64,000 bases of DNA from DVEG01 sp964405435. GTDB lineage: Bacteria; Cyanobacteriota; Cyanobacteriia; Cyanobacteriales; Oscillatoriaceae. The notes under the pieces are model-generated. The model was not told where the DNA came from. It was given only the letters and a program-made list of their open reading frames with translations, and searched no databases. The stretch is taken from contig CAYOOD010000021.1 in assembly GCA_964405435.1 (NCBI GenBank), positions 1 through 64,000 on the forward strand. The letters are read 5' to 3'. A program made the translations under genes and the position numbers. Shown here one piece after another: positions 33,790 to 43,503 of this stretch (positions are counted from its first letter, which is position 1; each line of letters opens with the position of its first letter).

Positions 33790-36630
33790 GTGCAGAATAC
33801 GCCCGTCCAGCCGACTATTCACCGACAAGTACCTGACTTAGAAACTTGTAAAAAAACATCTGACGAAAGCAAAACTTTACCCGATCGCCAGAGGACACCC
33901 GTGGCACTGCACGAAACTGAAGAACAATTTCGGCGGTTTGTAGAGCGCGTCCCCGCTGCCGCCGCGATGCTCGATCGCCAGATGCGCTATCTCGCCGTTT
34001 CTCGGCGGTGGCAAGCCGCATTCGGACTCGATGCCAAGGAACTCATCGGGCGATCGCACGGCGATATCTTTCCAGACTGCAGCGATCGCTGGCTGCAACT
34101 GCGCGATCGGGCGCTGGGTACTGGACAAGCAGAAAGCCTTGAAAATTATACCACCCGACCCGATGGCCGCGTAGAATGGGTGAAGTGGGACATCCTCCCC
34201 TGGCACTTTTCAGACGGTGCCGTCGGCGGCTTCATTTTATTTGCCGAGACTGCCCCAGAGCGCAAACACCTGGCAGAAGCGCTACAGCTCACTCAGCTAG
34301 CGATGGACAAAGCCGCTGATGCCGTCTTCTGGATGACGCCCGATGCCAAACTCAGCTACGTCAACGAGGCAGCCTGCCAGTTGCTCGGCTACACCAAAGA
34401 AGAACTGCTCGCGCTTTCCTTCCACAACATCAATCCGGCATTTTCCCCTGAAATTTGGGCGACACACTGGCGCGCTATCAAACAATTTCAATCCTTCACC
34501 TTTGAATCCACTTATTGCAGCAAAGATGGCCGCAGTTTTCCTGTTGAAATGACCGTCAATTATTTGAAATTCAACGGGTGCGAATACCACTGCGCTTTTG
34601 TCCGGGATATCACCGAGCGCAAGCAGGCAGAAGCCGCCCTGCAAAATGCCAACGAGCAACTGCAAGCCGTGTTGGATGCCGTGCCCGGATTGGTATCTTG
34701 GATTGATTCCGATTTGCGCTATCTGGGAGTGAACCGGCATTTATCCGCCGCCTTCGACATGCCGCCCGAAAATTTTGTCGGTCGAGAAGTTGGATTTTTA
34801 GAAACCAGCCCCAAATTTTCCGACTTGGTACGGGAGTTTTTTGCTAGCCCAGAGCAGACAGCCGCTCGCGAAGTCAATATCGACATTGAGGGAGGGCGGC
34901 AGAGTTATTTAATTGTCGCTCAGAAATACCATCAAGGCACGAGGGCGGTGTTTGTCGGAGTAGACATTACCGCCCGCAAGCAAGCAACTGACGAGCTGCA
35001 AAATGCCAAAGATCGGCTGCAAGCTGTCTTGGATGCCGTGCCGGGATTGGTGTCTTCGGTTGATTCCGATTTGCGCTATCTGGGAGTGAACCGACAGTTG
35101 GCGGCGACTTTCAATTTGCTCCCAGATAGCTTTGTCGGGCGAGAAGTGGGATTTATCGAGTCGCGCCCCGGATTTGCCGAATTTGTCCGCCAGTTTTTTG
35201 CCACGTCCGAACAGACTATTTCAAAGGAAATTTGTTTGGGAATGGGAGGAGAAAGCCGCAGTTACTTGCTGGTGGCGCAGAAGTACCATCAGGGCTCAAA
35301 AGCGGTGATTGTCGGGCTGGATATCAGCGATCGCAAGCAGATGGAAATCGAACTGCGCCGCAGCAAAAATCTCTACCGCACCCTCGCCCGCAACTTTCCC
35401 AACGGTGCAGTGTGTTTGTTTGACGCCGAGCTGCGCTTCACCCTCGCCGAAGGCACGGAATTGCCGAAAATCGGGCTTTCCAAATATTTGATGCAAGGCA
35501 AAACTCTCTGGGAAGTTTTTCCGCCAGAAACCTGCACTTTCAGCGAACCCCTATTTCGCGCCGCGATCGCAGGCGAAGAATCGTTTGCCGAGGTGCCTTA
35601 CGGCGATCGCATTTACCTCATGCACGCCATCCCAGTACGCAACGAACACGGCGAAGTTTTGGCTGGACTCATAATGATTCAAAATATCACCGAGCGCAAG
35701 CAAGCTGAAGAAGCACTGCGGCGATCGGAAGAACGATTTCGGCAGCAAGCCCAACAGTTAGAACTGACTTTGCAAGAACTCAAACAGACGCAAACCCAAT
35801 TAATTCAAACTGAAAAAATGTCTTCCCTGGGACAGTTAGTTGCCGGGGTTGCCCACGAAATCAACAATCCCGTCAGCTTCATCTACGGCAATCTCACTTA
35901 CGCCCGCCAATATACCCAAGACTTGCTGCAATTGGTGCAACTTTACCTCCAGCAATATCCCCATCCCACCCCCGACATTCAAGCACACATTCAGCGCATT
36001 AACCTCAGTTTCCTCATCAAAGACTTCCCCAAACTCGTCTCTTCCATGCAAGTCGGAGCCGATCGCATTCGCGATGTTGTTTTGTCGCTGCGGAACTTTT
36101 CTCGCATCGACGAGCCCCAGAAAAAACCGGTTGACATTCACTCCGGTATTGACAGCACTTTATTAATTTTGCAAAATCGCCTCAAAGCCAAGGCGGGACG
36201 TCCTGACATCGAGGTGATTAAAGAATACGGCGAATTACCTTTGGTGCCGTGCTATGCCGGACAGCTCAACCAGGTATTTATGAACCTGATCGGCAATGCC
36301 ATTGACGCCTTAGAGGAATACCACCGCCCCCATTCAAAACAGGGCAAAACGAGCGATCGCAGCACTATCTGGATTCGCACCGCCGTCGCGGACGAGCGCC
36401 GAGTGGAAATCCGCATTTCTGACAATGGCCCTGGCATGACTGAGGAGGTAAAACAGCGCATTTTTGAACCTTTTTTTACAACCAAACCTGCTGGCAAAGG
36501 CACCGGACTCGGGCTGTCTATCAGCCATCACATTGTCGCTGAAAAACACGGCGGACAATTGCAGTGCCATTCCGCACCCGGTCAGGGAACTGAATTTGCC
36601 ATTTTGATTCCTCTTTTTCCGCCATCTTAG
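33790..36630 (+). CDS. multi-PAS sensor histidine kinase
   Basis: 946 residues, GTG start with AGGAGG 9 bases upstream. There is no membrane segment, so it is a soluble sensor. Five PAS domains cover about 40-640. The third and fourth are recent tandem duplicates sharing LQAVLDAVPGLVS, DLRYLGVNR and SYLxVAQKYHQG. A coiled coil then leads to the dimerisation and phosphoacceptor domain with His689 (GVAHEINNPVSF) and an ATPase domain (DNGPGM, GKGTGLGLSI). It lacks a receiver. It converges on the response regulator at 37033, a possible partner. Signal unknown; PAS domains may bind haem, flavin or small molecules. Confidence 0.9.
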   Translation: MQNTPVQPTIHRQVPDLETCKKTSDESKTLPDRQRTPVALHETEEQFRRFVERVPAAAAMLDRQMRYLAVSRRWQAAFGLDAKELIGRSHGDIFPDCSDRWLQLRDRALGTGQAESLENYTTRPDGRVEWVKWDILPWHFSDGAVGGFILFAETAPERKHLAEALQLTQLAMDKAADAVFWMTPDAKLSYVNEAACQLLGYTKEELLALSFHNINPAFSPEIWATHWRAIKQFQSFTFESTYCSKDGRSFPVEMTVNYLKFNGCEYHCAFVRDITERKQAEAALQNANEQLQAVLDAVPGLVSWIDSDLRYLGVNRHLSAAFDMPPENFVGREVGFLETSPKFSDLVREFFASPEQTAAREVNIDIEGGRQSYLIVAQKYHQGTRAVFVGVDITARKQATDELQNAKDRLQAVLDAVPGLVSSVDSDLRYLGVNRQLAATFNLLPDSFVGREVGFIESRPGFAEFVRQFFATSEQTISKEICLGMGGESRSYLLVAQKYHQGSKAVIVGLDISDRKQMEIELRRSKNLYRTLARNFPNGAVCLFDAELRFTLAEGTELPKIGLSKYLMQGKTLWEVFPPETCTFSEPLFRAAIAGEESFAEVPYGDRIYLMHAIPVRNEHGEVLAGLIMIQNITERKQAEEALRRSEERFRQQAQQLELTLQELKQTQTQLIQTEKMSSLGQLVAGVAHEINNPVSFIYGNLTYARQYTQDLLQLVQLYLQQYPHPTPDIQAHIQRINLSFLIKDFPKLVSSMQVGADRIRDVVLSLRNFSRIDEPQKKPVDIHSGIDSTLLILQNRLKAKAGRPDIEVIKEYGELPLVPCYAGQLNQVFMNLIGNAIDALEEYHRPHSKQGKTSDRSTIWIRTAVADERRVEIRISDNGPGMTEEVKQRIFEPFFTTKPAGKGTGLGLSISHHIVAEKHGGQLQCHSAPGQGTEFAILIPLFPPS

Positions 36631-36844
36631 CTAATTTCAGTACCTAGCGCCTTATCTTATCACTCATGTTTTTTGCTGAATTTATAGCCCTCGATTAAAT
36701 ATTTTTAGAGGCGCTTTTCTGCCTGAGATATTTCGGCGATTATAGCCAGTTTAAATGACGGGGATAGTTGGGTAGGGGTGCGATGCCTTCCGGTAACGCG
36801 CCTCCTCCTCAAAAATCAGATAGTTTACTTCCTGCAGGGCAGGT

Positions 36845-36949
36845 TATAGCGGTTTTATTTGAGTCGCAAAACCTCAGAAACCCGGTTTTTTGAAAACCCC
36901 GGGTTTCTCACTCACTACAGCCGTTTAGGAATTCAATAAACCTGCTATA
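36845..36949. mobile_element. MITE-like palindromic element, copy 2
   Basis: 105 bp with imperfect inverted ends (TATAGCGGTTTTATTTGA at the left and, reversed, TATAGCAGGTTTATTGAA at the right). The core AGAAACCCGG...CCGGGTTTCT hairpin lies at about 36872-36908 and the word ACAGCCGTT follows. It matches copy 1 at 4194-4297 in layout and length. It sits between convergent kinase and regulator genes and may also serve as their terminator. Confidence 0.72.
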
Positions 36950-37032
36950 TTGATACAAGTTTTAATGATTATTAGAAAATCTGGATGGCCTACCATTTTT
37001 CAATGAGAAAGCCCATGCAGCCAGGTAATTAT

Positions 37033-37461
37033 TCAGGGCAATTCGCTCAGCGTCCAATATTTATTGAGGGTGCCGATCGCTTCGACAAAACTGGAAAATG
37101 TCACCGGTTTGAGAATATATCCAGCTACATTCAGATTGTAGGCTTCTACCTTATCTCTTTCCTCATTCGAGGTGGTCAGGACGATCGCCGGGATCTGCTT
37201 GAGTTCCGGATCGGCACGCAATTCCCGCAGAAATTCTATCCCATTCATTTTGGGCATGTTCAGGTCGAGCAATATCAGCCGCCGAGAAGGAGGCACCTCT
37301 GGAGCTTCGCCATTGCCCCGCAACATTGCCAGTGCCTCCAGTCCATTAGTGGCGACATAAAGCGGGTTGGTAATGTGGTTTTTCTTGAAGGCTCGGCGGA
37401 CATTCATCACGTCTACCTCATCGTCTTCTACGAGTAAAATATGTATCATTGTATTTTCCAT
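37033..37461 (-). CDS. Rcp1-like response regulator (single receiver domain)
   Basis: 142 residues from ATG 37461; ATG 37449 is an alternative. A lone receiver domain with acidic pocket VEDDEVD, phosphoacceptor Asp66 (LILLDLNMPKMNG), Thr in LTTSN and Lys in ILKPV. The inserted EAPEVPPSRR loop is typical of the Rcp1 group that pairs with phytochrome-like kinases. It has no output domain. It is the last gene of the reverse-strand group with two kinases at 37941 and 41014, although a 479-bp gap separates it from the nearer one. Confidence 0.9.
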   Translation of the reverse strand: MENTMIHILLVEDDEVDVMNVRRAFKKNHITNPLYVATNGLEALAMLRGNGEAPEVPPSRRLILLDLNMPKMNGIEFLRELRADPELKQIPAIVLTTSNEERDKVEAYNLNVAGYILKPVTFSSFVEAIGTLNKYWTLSELP

Positions 37462-37940
37462 ATTTGGTGACATGCTACCCATTCACCACGGGAAAGCCTT
37501 AAAACCCTTACTGATATGATTTTATCTAATAACGGTCAAAAGTTGTAGAAATCGTTAATTTTTTTTCGCCCTCCTCCACAGGCTGAGCGGGGCGCGATCG
37601 AAAGCAAAGAGTTCCGGTTCGCCCATACAGGAGAAGGAAGGGGAGCCGGGAACCGGAAAAGAACAAGAGAGAAGGTTGGTTTTGTCGTTGGCTATTTTGA
37701 TAAAAGTGCCCTGCTACCCGGGGGATTGGTTGAGTGCAGCAGGCGCTTTAGGAGCGTCCGGAACAAAACCGAGAAAAGTTCCCGCTCTCTTCTGGGTGTC
37801 ACCTGCCAAAAGGATGATTTTGAGTTGGGAACTTCAGCGAGAGGGGGGTGCAGATCCGCGTTTTGCGTCAAGCGACACCCTCTCGGCGCGGCGCGAATTG
37901 CCCCAAACCACTCGAAAACAAGCCGCGCCAGAAATTGCGA
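37462..37940. other. gap between kinase and regulator genes
   Basis: About 480 bp. Short forward open frames exist, but their amino-acid content is unlike a real protein and none has a ribosome site. I see no strong hairpin or repeat. It may hold a promoter for the response regulator. Confidence 0.45.
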
Positions 37941-40904
37941 TTAGGGAGCGGGGGGCTTGGGCCAAGTAAAGCGAAAAGTCGCTCCTTCACCGTCGCGGGA
38001 TTCTACTTGAATCGTTCCCCCCTGATTTTCGACAATTTTCTTGACCAGGGACAGACCGATGCCGGTATTTTCGACCTTATCGCGAGCTTCCAAAGTCGAA
38101 AAAATCACAAAAATTTTTTCGTGATACTGCGGGGCAATACCGGGGCCATTATCAGCGACGGCAAATTCGTAGAAGTCCCCCAGGTCTTGCACGGAGATGT
38201 GAACGCGCCCGTCGGTGCGGCGGTTGTGTTTGATAGCATTGCCGATCAGGTTGGAAAACACCTGTCCGAGTAACAAGCGCTCCGTGAAGAGGAGGGGCAT
38301 TCCCGGAGAGACTTCGACAGTAAAAGTCGGCGGCGGTGCCAGCGAGTCAATAATTTCGCCGAGCAATTTAGAGACATTCACGGATTCTTTGGTATTGTTG
38401 ATGCGTCCGACGCGGGAATACTGGAGCAAGCCCTCGATCAGGGCTTCCATGCGGTGGACGCGCCCGCGCAGCAGGTTCATTTGGTGCTGCGTTTCGTCAG
38501 TGAGCTTGTCGCTGAGGTCTTCTTCAATCCAGGTGCTGAGGTTGGCGATCGCCCGCAGGGGTGCCTTGAGATCGTGGGAGACGACATAAGCGAACTGATC
38601 GAGTTCCTGATTGCGCTTCTTGAGAACCGCCGTGGTTTGCGCCAAAATCGCCGTGGTGCGGGAGAGCTCGGCGGCACGCGATCGCAGGGCTTCCTCCGCC
38701 GCCTTGCGATCGCTGATATCCTCCACCACCGACAGCAGAGAGCGATCGCCCTCCGCATCGCGCAGCAGCGAAACCGTTAAATTCGTCCATACCGGCGAAC
38801 CGTCTTTGCGAATGTAGCGCTTTTCCATCGAGTAGGTGGGAATCTCTTCCGCCAGCAGTCGCTGCAGGAACTCCTGGTTCAGCTTGAAATCATCGGCATG
38901 AGTAATCTGCCAACACTGCATTTCCAGAAGTTCTTCCCGAGAGTAACCCAAAATATCGCACAACTTCTGATTCACCATCAACCAGCGACCGTCGAGGGCA
39001 TTTTGAGCCATGCCCACCGCCGCTTGCTCGAACACGGCGCGGAATAGCTGCTCGCTTTCAGCCAAAGCCGCTTCTGCCCGCTTGCGCTCCGTAATATCCT
39101 CAAAACTGCACAAGACACCCATCACCGTCCCCGTGGCGTCCGTCAGGGGAATTTTATTCACGTCCACCCACATCGGTTTGCGGTTGGGAAGCTGCACCGA
39201 GAGCCGTTCGATGACGTGATAAAGGGGCTGGTTCCGTTCTATCACTTGCCGGTCTTGCGATCGATACAATTGCGCTTGCTCCCGGCTGAAGGGCAAGTTG
39301 GCATCCGTCAGCCCGACGATCGCATCGGGAGAGTCCAAACCCAGCAGCCGCGCTACATTGTCATTGCATCCCAAGTAAATCGCATTGCGATCTTTCCAGA
39401 AAATATACTGCGGAATGCTCGCCATCACCAACTGCAACATCTGCTGGGACTCGCGCAGCGCCTTTGCCGCCTCCTGGCGCTGGGTGATGTCGTTGTTGAT
39501 TTCTAAAATTGCCACCGGGGAGTTATTCTCGTCCCGCTGCAGCGTCCAACTGCTGGCTACAGACACTTTCGTGCCATCTTGCTTGACTTGTACCAGTACC
39601 CCTTCCCAGTAGCCTTGCTGGAGCAAAACTGCTTTGAGTTCCTGTAGAGGCTGGGGAAATTCAGTTCGCAGTAAGGCGTGAACGTTCTGAGCGATCGCCT
39701 GTTTTTTCTTCCAACCGTACAGCCGTCTCGCCCCCTGATTCCAATAGCGAATGTTGCCGTCGAGGTCGAATACGATAATGCTGTCATTGGCTAAATCTAG
39801 CATCTGAGCTTGGTTGCGAACGATTTCGTCTGCTTGTCGCCGCTCCGTAATGTCCCGGCAAATGGCGATGAACAGGCGCTCGGCAGCCAACTGTACGGAG
39901 CTGATGGCCAACTCCATCGGGAAAGTAGAGCCGTCCCAGCGCCGCCCGACGGTTTCCCGCTGACAGCTTGACAATTTAGCCGTCGGTATTGCTAAAAAAT
40001 AGCTGAGCGGGTCCCCCGTCGTATCCTCGCGAACCGACTCGGCGATTAGTTCTCGGAGGTTCGCGCCGGTGACGCGGGCGCTTTGGTCGTGAAAAATCCG
40101 CGCGGCGGCGGGATTGAAAGACTGAATGTTGCCGAGTTCGTCGAGGGTGATAATCCCGTCAGCGGCGCTGTCTACGACGGCTTGGATGCGAGCTTTGCTT
40201 TCCTTGAGGCTAATGGAGCGGGCTTGCAGTTGCTTGTCTAGGGATTGAAACAGCCGCCACGCTGCCCAACCCCCGCCCAACCCGACGCACAAAGCGAACC
40301 ACTGAAAGCCGGTGGTGAGAGACTGCCACTGCACCACTTGTCGGTGGAGGGCGTTGAGCTTGCGTTCTTCAATTGCGGAGAACTCGGCAATTAACTGTTC
40401 GCTAGTATCTCGGTTTGATTTGCTTTCGATCGCCCGGGCGTTGAGGACGAGGGAGCGATCGCTGGCGGCTCCTAAAGTGTCGGTTGCCTGCCGCATTTTT
40501 TCTAAGGCAGTGAGGTGCGCTTCGATATTGCTTTGAATGGCTTGCAAGCGCTGGCGCTGCGACGCATCGGCGATCGAATTGTTGAGTTTCTTTAGCGTTT
40601 TCGGCAGCGCATCCTTCGCGTTGGAGAAGGAGGTGAGAAATTCGGAGCTGCGGGTAATGCCGTAAAGTGCCATGCTGCTCTGGGCACGCACCATTGTTGT
40701 CAGCAGGCGATTCGCTTCTAGAAGTACCTGCCTGCTTCTATTTTCCTGGTTTCTCGTTTCGATAGTCACGCCGCGCAGCCACGCGATCGCCAGCAGCGAG
40801 GCAATCAGACAGGTGACTGGTATGGCAACGATCAGGGCTCCTTGTCGGCTCACCTGAAGGCTCGACAGTCGGGAGCGCAGTTGGGAGCGAGCGAATAAAT
40901 CCAT
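37941..40904 (-). CDS. CHASE3-PAS sensor histidine kinase
   Basis: About 987 residues from ATG 40904; the frame opens 34 codons earlier. A membrane helix (GALIVAIPVTCLIASLLAIA, about 21-40), an external CHASE3 domain, and a second helix (WFALCVGLGGGWAAWRLF) come first. Four PAS domains follow, then a phosphoacceptor domain with His777 (YVVSHDLKAPLRAI) and an ATPase domain (DNGPGIAPQ, NTGIGLSLV). The DLKAPLR type is that of phytochrome-like kinases, which usually use Rcp1-type regulators like the one downstream. It begins 109 bp after the stop of the hybrid kinase gene. Signal unknown. Confidence 0.9.
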   Translation of the reverse strand: MDLFARSQLRSRLSSLQVSRQGALIVAIPVTCLIASLLAIAWLRGVTIETRNQENRSRQVLLEANRLLTTMVRAQSSMALYGITRSSEFLTSFSNAKDALPKTLKKLNNSIADASQRQRLQAIQSNIEAHLTALEKMRQATDTLGAASDRSLVLNARAIESKSNRDTSEQLIAEFSAIEERKLNALHRQVVQWQSLTTGFQWFALCVGLGGGWAAWRLFQSLDKQLQARSISLKESKARIQAVVDSAADGIITLDELGNIQSFNPAAARIFHDQSARVTGANLRELIAESVREDTTGDPLSYFLAIPTAKLSSCQRETVGRRWDGSTFPMELAISSVQLAAERLFIAICRDITERRQADEIVRNQAQMLDLANDSIIVFDLDGNIRYWNQGARRLYGWKKKQAIAQNVHALLRTEFPQPLQELKAVLLQQGYWEGVLVQVKQDGTKVSVASSWTLQRDENNSPVAILEINNDITQRQEAAKALRESQQMLQLVMASIPQYIFWKDRNAIYLGCNDNVARLLGLDSPDAIVGLTDANLPFSREQAQLYRSQDRQVIERNQPLYHVIERLSVQLPNRKPMWVDVNKIPLTDATGTVMGVLCSFEDITERKRAEAALAESEQLFRAVFEQAAVGMAQNALDGRWLMVNQKLCDILGYSREELLEMQCWQITHADDFKLNQEFLQRLLAEEIPTYSMEKRYIRKDGSPVWTNLTVSLLRDAEGDRSLLSVVEDISDRKAAEEALRSRAAELSRTTAILAQTTAVLKKRNQELDQFAYVVSHDLKAPLRAIANLSTWIEEDLSDKLTDETQHQMNLLRGRVHRMEALIEGLLQYSRVGRINNTKESVNVSKLLGEIIDSLAPPPTFTVEVSPGMPLLFTERLLLGQVFSNLIGNAIKHNRRTDGRVHISVQDLGDFYEFAVADNGPGIAPQYHEKIFVIFSTLEARDKVENTGIGLSLVKKIVENQGGTIQVESRDGEGATFRFTWPKPPAP

Positions 40905-41013
40905 TATTAATTCAGCCGTGCCGAATGTGCTATTATCTTTTGCGCAAGCGGGAGTTCCCGAGTGGGTTTTTTTAAAAGGATAGAGTCCCGATAAAGGACT
41001 GAACAACTCAAAA

Positions 41014-43503
41014 TTAGGGGCTGAAAGAAAGAACCGATCGCCCCACCAGTTGCGCGATCGCCCCCACTAAATCGGAGGGTTCCACCGGCTTTGGCAAGTG
41101 CAAGTGGAAGCCCGCCTCGATCGCCTGCGTCCGGTCAGAATCCCGAGCGTAAGCCGTCAGCGCCACCGCCGGAAGGCATCCGCCCCGCAGGCGTTCCTGC
41201 GCCCTGACGCGGCGGATGAGCTCGTGACCGTCGCATCTGGGCATGGCAATATCGCTCACCAATACGTCCGGTTTGGCGCTGGAGAGGGCTTCGAGCGCTT
41301 CCGGTGCCGAAGCCACCGCCGTCACCTCAGCCCCGTATTGCTTGAGCATTATCGCCAGCAGTTCGCGGGTGTCCTCTTCGTCTTCCACCACCAGTACCCG
41401 CAAGCCAGAGAGAGTGGCAAACGCCGAATCCTGAGTGCTGAGCGGGCATTTCGGCTCGGCATTCGGGACTCGTTCCCCATCGCGATCGTTGGCGCTCGGC
41501 AGCAGCACAGTAAAGGTTGCCCCCTGCCCCTCCCCCGGGCTCTCCGCGCGGACGGTGCCCCCGTGCAATTCCACCAGGTGGCGGACGATCGCCAAGCCCA
41601 GCCCCAGTCCGCCGTAGACGCGAGTGGTGGAGCTGTCTGCTTGCCGGAAGCGCTCGAAAATATAGGGCAGGAGTTCGGATTTGACCCCGATTCCCGTATC
41701 GCTCACTTGGATTTGCACCCGCTGGTTGCAGCGCGACAGGGAACACACCACCCGCCCCCCGGCATCGGTGAATTTCACCGCATTGGACAGGAGATTCCAA
41801 ACGACTTGCTGCAACCGCTGGGCGTCACCCCAGACTGGCTCGACTTTGGGCTCGAAGGCCACATCGACTTCGATGCCTTTGGCGGCAGCGGCAGGGCGCG
41901 CCGTTTCGACAGCGAGGGAAATCACGGCGCTGAGGTCCACTGGGGCAAGATTTAAATTCAGCTTGCCGGTAATGATGCGAGAAACGTCCAACAGGTCTTC
42001 GATCATCTGCGTCTGGTAGCGGGCGTTGCGTTCGATGGTTTCCAGTCCGCGAAGCATTTTTTCGTCGTCCAACCTGCGGCTTTTGAGCAATTGTGCCCAG
42101 CCGAGCATGGCGTTGAGGGGGGTGCGCAGTTCGTGGGAGAGGGTTGCGAGGAATTCGTCTTTGAGGCGGTTGGCTTCTTGGGCTTCTCGATACAGGCGGG
42201 CATTGTCAATGGCTAGGGCAGCGCGGTGGGCGAGGTCTTCGGCGAGGGAGAGGCTGGCGCGATCGTAGCGCCGCGTTTGCGCCGCACAGACTAAGGTGAG
42301 GATGCCGAGGGTTTGTCGGTTGTATCGGATGGGGACGCACAAGGCTGAGACTTCCCCCAACTCCCGCAGCACCGCCAGGTATTCTCCCCCGCAAGCGATC
42401 GCCGCTCGCAGGGAGCTGGGCAATAGAGGATACAATTCCGGCTGGCCGCTGAGCAGCACTTTCGGCGGGCCAGCGGGCCAGTTGGGATCGGGGGGGTAGC
42501 TGGGCGGTTCCGGATCGGCTTGCACGACTTTTGGCGTGCCGCAATACGCGACGGCTACCCTGCGCCAGGACCGCTTCCCCTCCACCAGATCGATCGCGCA
42601 CCAGTCCGCCAGTTGCGGAACGACCAAATCGGCTAGGTTTTTCAGGGTTGCCTGGTACTCGAGGGAGGCTGAGAGGATGGAACTGGCTTCGGCAAGAAAC
42701 CTCAGCGCGTCTTCGGCTCGCTTGCGATCGGTGGCGTCTGCCACTGTCCCCGACATCCGAAATGCCAAGCCTGCGCTGTCTCGCTGCGCTTTCGCCCGCA
42801 CGACGCAATAGCGATATCCCCCTCCCGCGTGGCGCAGGCGCAGCTCGGCGTTAAACTCGACGTTGCGTTCTAAATGGGCAACGACGGCGTCTGTCAGTTT
42901 TTGCCTGTCCTCCGGATGCACCAGGGAGCAAAATGCTTCGTAGGTGCCTTCAAATTTGTCTGGAGACAGTCCTGTAATTTCAAAAAATCGGTCGTTCCAG
43001 TAAATTTTGTTTTTCGAGATGTGCCAGTCCCAGATCGCGTCGTTCGAGCCTTCTAATACCAATCGATACCGCTCTTCGCTTTCGGCGAGTCTCTCGTTGG
43101 CTGCCGCCGCTTCCATTTCTGCCCTGTGGACGCGCATGGCGCTGTAGAGGATTTTCGCGAGGGTGTCTGGCGAAACTTTCCCTTTTGAGAGGTAGTCTGA
43201 TGCCCCTGCTTTCATCAGCTCGACTGCAATTTGCTCGTCGCCCTGTCCGGTTAAGACGACCAGGGGTGTTCCGACTCCGATGTCGCGCGCTTTTCTGACC
43301 AAGGTCAACCCGTCTCCATCCGGCAGGCGATAGTCGAGGAAGATGCAGTCAAAGGACTGCTTGGCCATTATGCCGAGCGCTTCCGTACAGTCGCACGCCT
43401 CGATCGCTTGCAGCTTCACGCCAGCAGCACGGAGCGCTCGCAGCACCGCCATCCGGTCTACCTCGTCGTCGTCAACTACCAGGATTTTAACTATTTCTTC
43501 CAT
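41014..43503 (-). CDS. hybrid histidine kinase: receiver-PAS-GAF-kinase-receiver
   Basis: 829 residues. An N-terminal receiver (Asp57 in CIFLDYRLPDGDG), a PAS domain (about 150-270), a GAF domain (about 275-435), a phosphoacceptor domain with His457 (TLSHELRTPLNAM), an ATPase domain (DTGIGV, GGLGLGLAIV) and a C-terminal receiver (Asp751 in VSDIAMP). It is soluble. Receivers at both ends suggest input from one phosphorelay and output to another. First gene of a reverse-strand group with the CHASE3 kinase and the Rcp1-like regulator. Confidence 0.92.
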   Translation of the reverse strand: MEEIVKILVVDDDEVDRMAVLRALRAAGVKLQAIEACDCTEALGIMAKQSFDCIFLDYRLPDGDGLTLVRKARDIGVGTPLVVLTGQGDEQIAVELMKAGASDYLSKGKVSPDTLAKILYSAMRVHRAEMEAAAANERLAESEERYRLVLEGSNDAIWDWHISKNKIYWNDRFFEITGLSPDKFEGTYEAFCSLVHPEDRQKLTDAVVAHLERNVEFNAELRLRHAGGGYRYCVVRAKAQRDSAGLAFRMSGTVADATDRKRAEDALRFLAEASSILSASLEYQATLKNLADLVVPQLADWCAIDLVEGKRSWRRVAVAYCGTPKVVQADPEPPSYPPDPNWPAGPPKVLLSGQPELYPLLPSSLRAAIACGGEYLAVLRELGEVSALCVPIRYNRQTLGILTLVCAAQTRRYDRASLSLAEDLAHRAALAIDNARLYREAQEANRLKDEFLATLSHELRTPLNAMLGWAQLLKSRRLDDEKMLRGLETIERNARYQTQMIEDLLDVSRIITGKLNLNLAPVDLSAVISLAVETARPAAAAKGIEVDVAFEPKVEPVWGDAQRLQQVVWNLLSNAVKFTDAGGRVVCSLSRCNQRVQIQVSDTGIGVKSELLPYIFERFRQADSSTTRVYGGLGLGLAIVRHLVELHGGTVRAESPGEGQGATFTVLLPSANDRDGERVPNAEPKCPLSTQDSAFATLSGLRVLVVEDEEDTRELLAIMLKQYGAEVTAVASAPEALEALSSAKPDVLVSDIAMPRCDGHELIRRVRAQERLRGGCLPAVALTAYARDSDRTQAIEAGFHLHLPKPVEPSDLVGAIAQLVGRSVLSFSP

